Shown here one piece after another: positions 1 through 6,091 of a stretch of 7,854 nucleotides of DNA. The position numbers and the translations under genes are program-made. Numbering within the stretch: the stretch's first letter is position 1; the number at the start of each line of letters is the position of its first letter. Location: NCBI RefSeq assembly GCF_000757905.1, contig NZ_JRLH01000021.1, one strand, 5' to 3'. The stretch comes from Arsenophonus nilaparvatae. GTDB lineage: Bacteria; Pseudomonadota; Gammaproteobacteria; Enterobacterales; Enterobacteriaceae. The notes beneath the pieces were generated by a model, which was not told where the DNA came from, did no database searches, and saw nothing but the letters and a program-made list of their open reading frames with translations.

Positions 1-1592
1 TCAGGCATCAGATCCTGCGTCAGTTTCGGTAACTCTTTACTGATCCGTTCATAAAGCTGCAGCGCTTCCTGACGACCAAATAATTCACTAGCAAAGCGAC
101 TTAACAGATGATTAAAATGCGTCGCAATTACCGTACTAGCTGCAACCACCGTATAACCTTGCACTTGCGCCTGTTCACGTAATGCTTCATCGATCCAGAT
201 AGCCGGTAAACCAAAAGCAGGCTCTTGGGTCGCATCACCGATCAATTCCCCGATAGCACCACCTGGGTTAATTGCCAACCAACGCCCTGGATAGGATTCC
301 CCCCGACCAATTTCTACCCCTTTCATTAAAATACGATAGACTTCGGGCTTCAACGCCATATTATCGCGAATATGTAACACCGGCGGTAAATAACCTATTT
401 CTTTGGCAAATTTTTTGCGGATGCCGCCAATTCGATTAAGCAGCTCGCCATTTTGTCCCTGATCAACCAATGGGATCAAACGGTAACCAACCTCCATACC
501 CAATGGATCTTCAGGCTGAACATCATCCCAACTAACCTCTACCGCCTGGTAACGCTGTTCAATTTTTTGTTGTTGCTCAACATCAATTACCGGTTTGGCC
601 GAGCGTTTCATCAATTTCCAACCAATAAAACCTAATACCAAAGTAAAGAGCAAAAAAACAATATTTGGCATACCGGGGACAAGCCCAAGCAAACCTAATA
701 CTCCCACCGTTAACATCAATACCCGTGGGTTATCAAACAGTTGGCCCAACATCTGCTCGCCGACATCTTCATTAGTCGCAACCCGGGTAACAATCACACC
801 AGCAGCGGTAGAAATAATTAATGCCGGGATCTGTGCCACCAGGCCGTCACCAATGGTTAACAAGGTGTAGATACTCGCTGATTCACCCAACGTTAAACCA
901 TGTTGAGCGACACCAACCACTAACCCACCAATGATATTGATCGCCATAATCATCAGTCCGGCGATGGCATCACCACGCACAAATTTACTAGCACCATCCA
1001 TTGAGCCATAAAAATCAGACTCTTGGTTAACTTCTTTCCGTCGCGCTTTCGCTTCCGCTTCATCAACCAAGCCGGCATTCAGATCGGCATCAATCGCCAT
1101 CTGCTTACCTGGCATACCATCTAACACAAAGCGGGCACCCACCTCTGCTATTCGACCAGCACCTTTGGTGATCACCATAAAGTTAATCAGAATCAGAATA
1201 ATAAAAACCACAATGCCAATCGCAAAATTACCACCCACCAGAAAATGGCCAAAGGATTCAACAACCTTACCTGCTGCCGCCGATCCGGTATGTCCCTCTA
1301 ACAAAATAACGCGGGTTGAAGCCACATTGAGTGATAGTCGTAATAAAGTGGAAAACAGCAAAATAGTTGGAAATGCCGCAAATTCAAGAGTGCGCTTGGT
1401 AAACATGGCCACTAATAACACCATAATCGAGAGGGCAATATTAAAAGTGAACAACATATCTAATAAAAAAGGCGGCAATGGCAATACCATCATCGACAAA
1501 ATTAATAAGATCAATATTGGTCCGGCTAAAATTTGCCATTGAGTATCTTTTAAGTCTTTAGGTAAACGCAATCGTGAGGCTAAGTTAGCCAT
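1..1592 (-). CDS. flhA: Flagellar export gate protein FlhA (5' part; gene continues past the left edge)
   Basis: FlhA is the large inner-membrane subunit of the flagellar type III export gate. It couples proton flow to export and docks chaperone-substrate complexes on its cytoplasmic domain. The ATG at 1592-1590 opens with MANLASRLRLPKDL, matching the start of the E. coli protein, and the frame stays open to the window edge, giving about 530 of the usual ~690 residues; the missing part is the C-terminal end of the cytoplasmic domain. Visible landmarks are the hydrophobic N-terminal half with several membrane segments, the FHIPEP signature around residues 84-102 (RLSLNVASTR, then EGHTG), the cytoplasmic-loop motif MPGKQMAIDADLNAG near residue 200, and the soluble-domain motif LGMEVGYRLIPLVD. 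The start lies inside the 3' end of flhB (8-nt overlap, ATGGCTAA), indicating translational coupling in a flhBA operon. I saw no frameshift. Identity is seen directly; the role is established for the family. Confidence 0.97.
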   Translation of the reverse strand, partial: MANLASRLRLPKDLKDTQWQILAGPILILLILSMMVLPLPPFLLDMLFTFNIALSIMVLLVAMFTKRTLEFAAFPTILLFSTLLRLSLNVASTRVILLEGHTGSAAAGKVVESFGHFLVGGNFAIGIVVFIILILINFMVITKGAGRIAEVGARFVLDGMPGKQMAIDADLNAGLVDEAEAKARRKEVNQESDFYGSMDGASKFVRGDAIAGLMIMAINIIGGLVVGVAQHGLTLGESASIYTLLTIGDGLVAQIPALIISTAAGVIVTRVATNEDVGEQMLGQLFDNPRVLMLTVGVLGLLGLVPGMPNIVFLLFTLVLGFIGWKLMKRSAKPVIDVEQQQKIEQRYQAVEVSWDDVQPEDPLGMEVGYRLIPLVDQGQNGELLNRIGGIRKKFAKEIGYLPPVLHIRDNMALKPEVYRILMKGVEIGRGESYPGRWLAINPGGAIGELIGDATQEPAFGLPAIWIDEALREQAQVQGYTVVAASTVIATHFNHLLSRFASELFGRQEALQLYERISKELPKLTQDLMP

Positions 1593-2736
1593 GAGTATTA
1601 TTATCTCCTGCAAAATCCAGTCCCTGAGGTACTGATACATTAGTTGGTTTCTTTGGTTTCAATCCGCCTTCTCGCTGCCAACGTCTGAGCTGATATACCC
1701 AGGCCAACACCTCTGCTACCGCGGCATAAAGTGTTGCCGGAATATGACCACCGACTTTGCTATGGCGATAAAGTGCTCTTGCCAGAGGTGGTGCCTCCAG
1801 CACTGGAATACGATTTTCTTCACCCAGTTGCTTAATATTTAATGCAATTAATCCAGCCCCTTTAGCCAATACTTTAGGTGCTTGCATGTTTTGATTGTCG
1901 TACTGTAAAGCAACTGCATAGTGAGTCGGGTTAGCAATAATAACATCTGCCTTTGGCACATCAGCCATCATTCTACGGCGGGAAATCTCTCGCTGTTGCT
2001 GACGAATACGTGCTTTAATGTGTGGATCGCCCTCTTGCTGTTTGAATTCATCCTTGATTTCTTGGCGAGTCATTCTAAGTTTTTTCAAATGGCTAAGCAG
2101 CTGATAAATAAGATCAAAGCCGATTAGTGGAATAAGCATAAATATGGCAATATAAGCAGCAAATATCATTAATTGTGTCGCCTGAGTTAATGCCAGATAA
2201 CGCGGTTCGGTGACTAAATGATAAAAGTGAGGAAGATTGACCCACACAAAAAGGCTGATACCAATAGAAACTAATATAACTTTCAATAATGCTTTAAACA
2301 GTTCTGCCAATGCATGGATTGAAAATATGCGTTTCAATCCAGAGATTGGGTTTAATTTTTTCCAGTCAAATTTAATCGACTTAAAATTAATATGTATACC
2401 ACCAAAAAAACTAGGAGCAGCAAAAGCGATTAATACCAATCCGGCTATAATCGGCAATAATGCGTTGAGGCCAACTTTAATCGACTCAAACACTAATTTA
2501 GGCAATAGGTGACTATTGTATAAAATATATTTATTAAAATAAAAAGTCTGTGAAAAAAGTATATGGAGCTTTTGATAACAATAATGGCCACAAACCCAGA
2601 ATAGCGAAACACCGGCAATTAACATGCAAAAAGAACTTAATTCACGGGAACGAACAACCTGGCCATCTTCCTTTGCTTTTTCCTTTTTTCGGGCAGTAGG
2701 TTCTTCGGTTTTTTCTAAATCACTCTCTTGTGCCAC
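1585..2736 (-). CDS. flhB: Flagellar export gate and substrate-specificity switch protein FlhB
   Basis: FlhB is an inner-membrane component of the flagellar type III export gate. It self-cleaves to switch export from rod/hook to filament substrates. The 383 residues match the family length (about 383). The N-terminus has the acidic/basic EKTEEPTARKKEKAKEDGQ motif, followed by four hydrophobic segments (about 35-55, 88-110, 145-168 and 187-212), the basic linker and the cytoplasmic domain. The autocleavage motif NPTH is at residues 269-272, the same numbering as in Salmonella, followed by YAVALQYD; PVLEAPPLARALYRH is also conserved. The start codon is GTG (2736-2734). GGAG at 2749-2746 on the minus strand, 9 nt upstream, supports it, and the N-terminus aligns with Salmonella FlhB from this residue. 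The gene leads the flhBA operon. A candidate FlhDC-dependent promoter lies about 50-110 nt upstream. No cheZ precedes it, unlike in E. coli. Confidence 0.97.
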   Translation of the reverse strand: MAQESDLEKTEEPTARKKEKAKEDGQVVRSRELSSFCMLIAGVSLFWVCGHYCYQKLHILFSQTFYFNKYILYNSHLLPKLVFESIKVGLNALLPIIAGLVLIAFAAPSFFGGIHINFKSIKFDWKKLNPISGLKRIFSIHALAELFKALLKVILVSIGISLFVWVNLPHFYHLVTEPRYLALTQATQLMIFAAYIAIFMLIPLIGFDLIYQLLSHLKKLRMTRQEIKDEFKQQEGDPHIKARIRQQQREISRRRMMADVPKADVIIANPTHYAVALQYDNQNMQAPKVLAKGAGLIALNIKQLGEENRIPVLEAPPLARALYRHSKVGGHIPATLYAAVAEVLAWVYQLRRWQREGGLKPKKPTNVSVPQGLDFAGDNNTHG

Positions 2737-2833
2737 TCCCTTTTACTCCGTTAATTTTCTTTTGACAAAGGAAAGGCGCTAAGCTTGCCATAATAAAATC
2801 AACTTAAAAGGAAGATAACAGAGAAGGAATAGT

Positions 2834-2849
2834 TATTATTTCCGCTATT
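2834..2849 (-). promoter_or_regulatory. Candidate FlhDC-binding half-site upstream of flhB
   Basis: Read on the minus strand the site is AATAGCGGAAATAATA. It matches the published FlhD4C2 half-site consensus, recalled as AATGGCAGAAATAGCG, at 12 of 16 positions. A weaker inverted partner, GTTATCTTCC, lies downstream at 2819-2810. A possible -10, TATTAT, is at 2795-2790, with only a poor -35 (TTATCT) 17 nt upstream, as is typical of activator-dependent class II promoters. The two half-sites would fall about 30 and 55-65 nt upstream of the expected transcription start, where FlhDC footprints usually lie. flhBA is a class II operon in E. coli and Salmonella, so the placement makes sense. The consensus is from memory and the second half-site is weak. 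Confidence 0.4.
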
Positions 2850-2963
2850 AGCTCAGATGAAAAAATTATAATAAGATAAACATAGTTAATATTTCTTCAC
2901 TATATAGAATCATTAAGTTATGGCTAATATCCATTGATATTAATTTGCTGATATAACAATGAG

Positions 2964-3010
2964 TGATCGTTTTATCTATTTTGTTTTTTTCATTCTATAA
3001 AATACGATCA
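2964..3010. repeat. Imperfect inverted repeat between the divergent promoters
   Basis: TGATCGT-TTTAT at 2964-2975 pairs with ATAAA-AT-ACGATCA at 2997-3010. The arms form 12 bp interrupted by a 2-nt bulge, around a 21-nt AT-rich loop. Neither side is followed by a T-run that would make it an intrinsic terminator. It lies about 40 nt upstream of the -35 of the lipoprotein promoter, so it could be an operator or the relic of an old terminator. The pairing is seen directly; any role is a guess. Confidence 0.35.
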
Positions 3011-3047
3011 TGAGGAAAATGTACAACCTGATTAAAACTATTAATAT

Positions 3048-3076
3048 TTCACATCTTTATAAAATGAATCTATACT
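3048..3076 (+). promoter_or_regulatory. Sigma70-type promoter of the lipoprotein gene
   Basis: The -35 is TTCACA at 3048-3053 and the -10 is TATACT at 3071-3076, each one base from consensus, separated by exactly 17 nt. A transcription start near 3083 would leave a leader of about 32 nt before the ATG at 3115. This is the best-formed housekeeping promoter in the window. It indicates that the lipoprotein gene is transcribed on its own, outside the FlhDC-driven flagellar operons on the opposite strand. Confidence 0.65.
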
Positions 3077-3114
3077 TTATAAACTAGATAAATATTATTT
3101 GGTTAGGGATTATT

Positions 3115-3426
3115 ATGAGAAAATTACTATTAACTTGTAGCATGGGTTTATTCGCATTTATCATCACTGCTTGTTCAGAAGAAGAGAAAAAAATCGACTA
3201 TATCGGTGCAACCGATACCTGTAAAGCTTATTTCTCTGAAGTTGATTCCTTAGTTACTAAGGCTTCTGAAAACCCACAAACCAAAGCACAACTTGATTCT
3301 ATAAAAAATCAACTTGAAGATGGTAAAAAACAGATCATTGCCCTGCCTAAAGATCAGCAAGATAAAGCTTGCCGACAAGGCATCGATGCGATGAAGCAGA
3401 TAAAACAGTCGTTAAATATGAAGTAA
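3115..3426 (+). CDS. Small predicted lipoprotein, DUF5339-like
   Basis: The 103-residue protein begins with a basic start (MRKLLL), a hydrophobic stretch to about residue 19 and a lipobox IITAC with the lipid-modified cysteine at position 20. Serine at +2 predicts sorting to the outer membrane. The mature part of about 84 residues is highly charged and helical, with two cysteines (C36 in DTCKAYF and C86 in DKACRQG) that could form a disulfide in the periplasm. The pattern TCKAYFSEVDSLV, ALPKDQQDKACRQG recalls the DUF5339 family of small gammaproteobacterial periplasmic proteins of unknown function; this is from memory. The start is supported by AGGGA at 3105-3109, 5 nt before the ATG. The gene has its own promoter and a 3' hairpin, and faces against all the flagellar genes. 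It stands where the chemotaxis genes would be. Function is unknown, and nothing ties it to motility except position. Confidence 0.85.
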   Translation: MRKLLLTCSMGLFAFIITACSEEEKKIDYIGATDTCKAYFSEVDSLVTKASENPQTKAQLDSIKNQLEDGKKQIIALPKDQQDKACRQGIDAMKQIKQSLNMK

Positions 3427-3449
3427 ATAATATTCGATCATTATTTAAG

Positions 3450-3503
3450 AAGAGATACATTGCTTATTTTATTTTGAATAATCTTGTATCTCTTTTATTT
3501 TTG
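3450..3503 (+). terminator. Hairpin terminator of the lipoprotein gene
   Basis: AAGAGATACA at 3450-3459 pairs perfectly with TGTATCTCTT at 3485-3494. Inside this 10-bp stem a second one forms from TTATT and AATAA. The stem is followed directly by the T-rich tail TTATTTTTG (3495-3503). It starts 24 nt after the stop codon at 3424-3426. The stem has few GC pairs and a long internal loop, so it is a weak-to-moderate terminator by standard rules. The tail is T-rich only on the plus strand, which fits ending the lipoprotein transcript. Confidence 0.6.
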
Positions 3504-3648
3504 TTGGCTATTGTAAATCATCAATAACCATAAATAACCGCGAACTATCCACCGTAAGTCTACCAGCCAGTTTCTAAACTTAACGCGATAAGATTCAGCT
3601 TCTTTGTGTTACCTACTGCTTATACTTCATTCTTATGTTTTACGTCAT

Positions 3649-3875
3649 TTATTGAATAATCTGTTCAATTTTCTGCTCAAAAATTCCAGCAGCAAAATAT
3701 TTCACCGCATATTTGCTGGCTCCGCTTTAGAGACAATAATAATGTCTTCCGTTCTATTAACCATAATACTCAGTGGGTAATAGGACGGATCACGCTTTTT
3801 AATCATTTCTTGCACAAGATAAGGCGCTGCCACACAACCAACAACGCCCTTGTTCGGTTGTTGAGCCAGAATTTG
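3649..3875 (-). pseudogene. Frameshifted 3' remnant of an unrecognised gene
   Basis: The minus strand reads a protein-like stretch from 3875 to 3702 that includes GVVGCVAAPYLVQEM and YYPLSIMVNRTEDIIIVS, followed by KAEPA and a stop. In the next frame the protein-like sequence continues at once as SKYAVKYFAAGIFEQKIE and ends at a TAA (3651-3649). A single lost base near 3718-3719 (codon pair CCN AGC reduced to CCAGC) would restore one frame of about 75 residues. Upstream it is cut by an in-frame stop at 3878-3876 with no start codon, so the 5' part is gone or unrecognisable. The residue pattern (alternating hydrophobic strands, then a helix) is like the end of a globular alpha/beta protein such as a substrate-binding or regulatory effector domain, but I do not recognise the family. 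It is not a known chemotaxis protein. Clearly non-functional. Confidence 0.55.
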
Positions 3876-4142
3876 TCATATAACTTTGCGTATTGACACT
3901 GTTTAATGTAAAAAACTATCTAATCAGATTTTCAACAAAGATAGTTCTATTGTTATAACTGACAAAAGCCAGATTTTGCAGCATAAATTTTAACAAAAAG
4001 TGAATAACCCCAACGAATAATGACCTTATGAAATATTAAAAACAACAATATTTGCGCCATCTCATTCAAAACGTTCTTCTGCTTTATGAAAATATTTGAT
4101 AAAGCGCGTCTAAATAGTTATTTATTTTTTCGTTGAGGTAAC

Positions 4143-4168
4143 ATTATCTACCATTGTCGGTAGATAAT
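4143..4168 (-). repeat. Perfect stem-loop just downstream of motB
   Basis: ATTATCTACC at 4143-4152 pairs perfectly with GGTAGATAAT at 4159-4168 around a 6-nt loop (attgtc). It starts 21 nt beyond the motB stop, where a motAB transcript would end. Neither flank has a run of T, so it does not look like a classic intrinsic terminator in either direction. It may protect the 3' end of the motAB mRNA, act with Rho, or be a protein-binding palindrome. The structure is certain; the function is inferred. Confidence 0.6.
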
Positions 4169-4189
4169 ATTGCTGATGTACTAAAGCAA

Positions 4190-5071
4190 TTACGAATTCT
4201 TCAATTGACTGCCTTTTTCTTTAGTCTCTTTTGTAAGCTGTGGCCGCTGATTTTCATGAATAATTGCCGCTTCACGCTCTTTATTTAACACCAAAATACT
4301 AATTCGACGATTAGCGGCTGCCGCTGGATTGGTTTCTAATGGTACCGTTGAGGCCATGCCTACCACACGGATGATTTTATATTCTTTCAAACCACCACTA
4401 ATTAATGTCCGGCGTGAAGAATTTGCCCTATCTGCCGATAATTCCCAGTTACTATAACCATAACCGCCCTTAGCATATGGGGTACTATCAGTATGGCCAG
4501 CAAGACTAATTTTATTCGGATAATCATTCAATACCGGTGCTAAAATATGGAGAATTTTTCGCATATTTTTGTCAATTACCGCACTGCCAGTGCCAAACAT
4601 AGGCCGACTTTCACCATCAATAATTTGTATCTGTAAACCGTCATCAATTAAATCTATTAATAAATTAGATTTTACATCCTGCAAACGAGGATCATTCATA
4701 ATTAATTGTTCCAGATCCTGTTGTAATTTTTTAAATCTTTCTGGTTCACTGTCTGGTAGTTGAATAGTTTTCTCTACTGTTGTATCACCGTCTTGATAAA
4801 TAATTTCTTGGCCACCACCAGGTATCGGTTTAGTAACATCACTACTATTAGTGCCTTCATTTAATGAAGTTTTCAGTGGTGTACGAAAATAATCGGCAAT
4901 ACGAGTCAGTTCCTGAGGACTAGAAATAGATAAAATCCACATGACTAAAAAGAAAGCCATCATAGAGGTCATAAAATCGGCATAAGTAATTTTCCATGAG
5001 TCAGTGTGATAATAACCCTTTTTTTTACGCCGTTTTTTCTTGATGATGATAGTAGATTTTGCTGTTTTCAT
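4190..5071 (-). CDS. motB: Flagellar stator protein MotB
   Basis: MotB anchors the stator to peptidoglycan and, with MotA, forms the proton channel that powers rotation. I chose the ATG at 5071-5069 (293 residues): it aligns with E. coli residue 1 and puts the essential proton-binding aspartate at D32 (ITYADFMTSMMAFFLVMW), the canonical number. An in-frame TTG two codons upstream (5077-5075) overlaps the motA stop and is an alternative. The order is a lysine-rich cytoplasmic tail, one membrane helix (about 26-48), the plug segment SSPQELTRIADYFRTPL, a linker with PIPGGG, then the OmpA-like peptidoglycan-binding domain with GHTD (192-195), NWELSADRA (208-216) and NRRIS near 255. Slightly shorter than E. 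coli (308), mainly at the C-terminus. The start lies 2 nt after the motA stop, indicating coupling. In E. coli cheA follows; here it does not. Confidence 0.96.
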   Translation of the reverse strand: MKTAKSTIIIKKKRRKKKGYYHTDSWKITYADFMTSMMAFFLVMWILSISSPQELTRIADYFRTPLKTSLNEGTNSSDVTKPIPGGGQEIIYQDGDTTVEKTIQLPDSEPERFKKLQQDLEQLIMNDPRLQDVKSNLLIDLIDDGLQIQIIDGESRPMFGTGSAVIDKNMRKILHILAPVLNDYPNKISLAGHTDSTPYAKGGYGYSNWELSADRANSSRRTLISGGLKEYKIIRVVGMASTVPLETNPAAAANRRISILVLNKEREAAIIHENQRPQLTKETKEKGSQLKNS

Positions 5072-5073
5072 AA

Positions 5074-5967
5074 TCAAGAATCTTTAACATCAGAAGAATT
5101 GGTACCAATCGGATTCTTCATACTACGAACATGATTTTCTAATTCATAAAAAGAGGGCCTATCATCTAAAAATAGCGTTTTCCGACCAAATTCTACCGCA
5201 ATTCGTGGGGCATAACCGTTAAGGAATGACAGTAAAGTGACTTTAATACATTCCATCATCTTAATTTGCTGATGGCTCTTTTGTCGCACCAAATTTGCTA
5301 ATGGTGAAATAAAACCATACGCCAGTAGAATTCCCAGGAAAGTTCCAACCATCGCATTAGCAATTAATATTCCCATCTCGCCAGCAGGCCTATCCGCAGA
5401 AGCAAGTGCATGCACCACCCCCATCACCGCGGCAACTATACCAAAAGCAGGTAATGAATCACCTAACATACTTAAACTAACCGCAGGGATTTCAGCTTCA
5501 TGTTCAAAAGTGGCAATTTCTTCATCCATTAATGCTTCAACCTCATGGGCATTCATATTGCCAGTAACCATTAATCGCATATAGTCAGTTAAAAAGCTTA
5601 TTAAATGCGGATCATTTAATAATTTAGGATATTGAAAAAAAATGTCACTCTGATGTGGATTTTCAATATCTCGCTCCAACGATAAAATTCCTTCTTGGCG
5701 CGCTTTTGATAGTAATAGAAATTGTAGTGCCATTAGATCCATATAAATTATTTTATTATATCGCGAACTTGTTAGTAATTTTGGTAATATCTTCAATGTT
5801 GCTTTAATCGCTTTGCCATTATTTGCTACGATAAAACCACCTAAGCCAGCCCCTAAAATAATCAAAAACTCGGCCGGTTGATAAAGAGCAGACAAATGCC
5901 CCCCAACAAGTAAATAACCACCTAATACTGCTCCAATAACCACAAGATAGCCTAAGAATATAAGCAC
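5074..5967 (-). CDS. motA: Flagellar stator protein MotA
   Basis: MotA forms the ring of the stator around MotB and transmits proton-driven conformational change to the rotor protein FliG. At 297 residues it matches E. coli (295). The residues known to matter are all present at canonical numbers: R90 and E98 in the cytoplasmic loop (SKARQEGILSLERDIENP) and P173 and P222 beside the membrane helices (GDSLPAFGIVAAVMGVVHA and GFISPLANLV). Four hydrophobic segments are visible (about 2-21, 34-50, 170-190 and 203-223). The start is GTG (5967-5965), supported by AAGGGA on the minus strand 7 nt upstream and by the MLIFLGYLVV N-terminus. The 3' end overlaps or abuts motB. It lies 124 nt downstream of flhC. 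In E. coli motA is a class III gene under sigma28; I could not find a convincing sigma28 promoter here. Confidence 0.97.
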   Translation of the reverse strand: MLIFLGYLVVIGAVLGGYLLVGGHLSALYQPAEFLIILGAGLGGFIVANNGKAIKATLKILPKLLTSSRYNKIIYMDLMALQFLLLSKARQEGILSLERDIENPHQSDIFFQYPKLLNDPHLISFLTDYMRLMVTGNMNAHEVEALMDEEIATFEHEAEIPAVSLSMLGDSLPAFGIVAAVMGVVHALASADRPAGEMGILIANAMVGTFLGILLAYGFISPLANLVRQKSHQQIKMMECIKVTLLSFLNGYAPRIAVEFGRKTLFLDDRPSFYELENHVRSMKNPIGTNSSDVKDS

Positions 5968-6031
5968 CTGATATTCCCTTTATTGATAATGATGAACTAG
6001 AGATCCGTATTCAAAGCTAACATACCGACCT

Positions 6032-6070
6032 ATAAGAGAGCTATGGTAAACCTAAACCATAATTCTCTAT
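6032..6070 (-). repeat. Imperfect hairpin between flhC and motA
   Basis: On the plus strand ATA-A-GAGA-GC-TATGGT (6032-6047) pairs with ACCATA-AT-TCTC-TAT (6056-6070) around an 8-nt loop. The core TATGGT/ACCATA is perfect, then comes a 2x2 mismatch, then 4 bp, a 1-nt bulge and 3 more bp. It begins about 20 nt past the flhC stop and ends about 65 nt before motA. No T-run follows on the minus strand, so it is not a standard terminator. It may be a partial attenuator or mRNA end-protecting element between flhDC and motAB. Structure seen; role inferred. Confidence 0.45.
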
Positions 6071-6091
6071 TTTATAAGCTCAGTTGCTCCA

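Larger units (their letters stand above)
2737..3114. other. Divergent intergenic region between flhB and the lipoprotein gene
   Basis: These 378 nt are AT-rich and contain no credible gene. In E. coli, cheZ would lie directly upstream of flhB; I find no trace of it in either strand. The part near flhB holds the candidate FlhDC half-site and a -10 on the minus strand; the part near 3115 holds a sigma70-type promoter on the plus strand. Two inverted repeats sit between them: a 7-bp perfect hairpin TAATATC-catt-GATATTA at 2925-2942, and a larger one at 2964-3010, listed separately. Confidence 0.7.
3427..4189. other. Decayed intergenic region in place of the chemotaxis block
   Basis: These 763 nt between the lipoprotein gene and motB hold no intact gene. 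From left to right they contain the terminator of the lipoprotein gene (3450-3503), a short start-less open frame on the minus strand (3495-3608), a frameshifted gene remnant on the minus strand (3649-3875), an AT-rich stretch with only random-looking open frames (3880-4140), and a perfect 10-bp stem-loop behind motB (4143-4168). I looked for residues typical of CheA, CheW, receptors, CheR, CheB, CheY and CheZ and saw none. The pattern is that of an interval that has lost genes and is eroding. Confidence 0.7.

Noticed and set aside
453..870. Two overlapping plus-strand open frames of 60 and 91 codons
   Set aside because: Both are antisense to the conserved membrane and linker part of flhA and have no ribosome-binding site or family resemblance.
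1165..1542. 125-codon open frame on the plus strand
   Set aside because: It lies antisense within flhA, whose reading frame matches FlhA residue by residue. Its composition (repeated Asn, Ile, Lys, Thr) is that of a shadow frame.
2237..2512. 91-codon plus-strand open frame
   Set aside because: Antisense to the membrane region of flhB, which is clearly the real gene.
3953..4120. Start-poor open frame on the minus strand of about 50 codons (contains MAQILLFLIFHKV)
   Set aside because: It has no ribosome-binding site, a random AT-rich composition and no resemblance to CheA or any family I know, so I do not call it a gene or a remnant.
5968..6031. Sigma28 or sigma70 promoter for motA
   Set aside because: The best sigma28 -10-like octamer (GTCGGTAT on the minus strand, near 6030) has no TAAA element at the right distance. 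A TTGAAT/CATTAT pair would start transcription on top of the ribosome-binding site.
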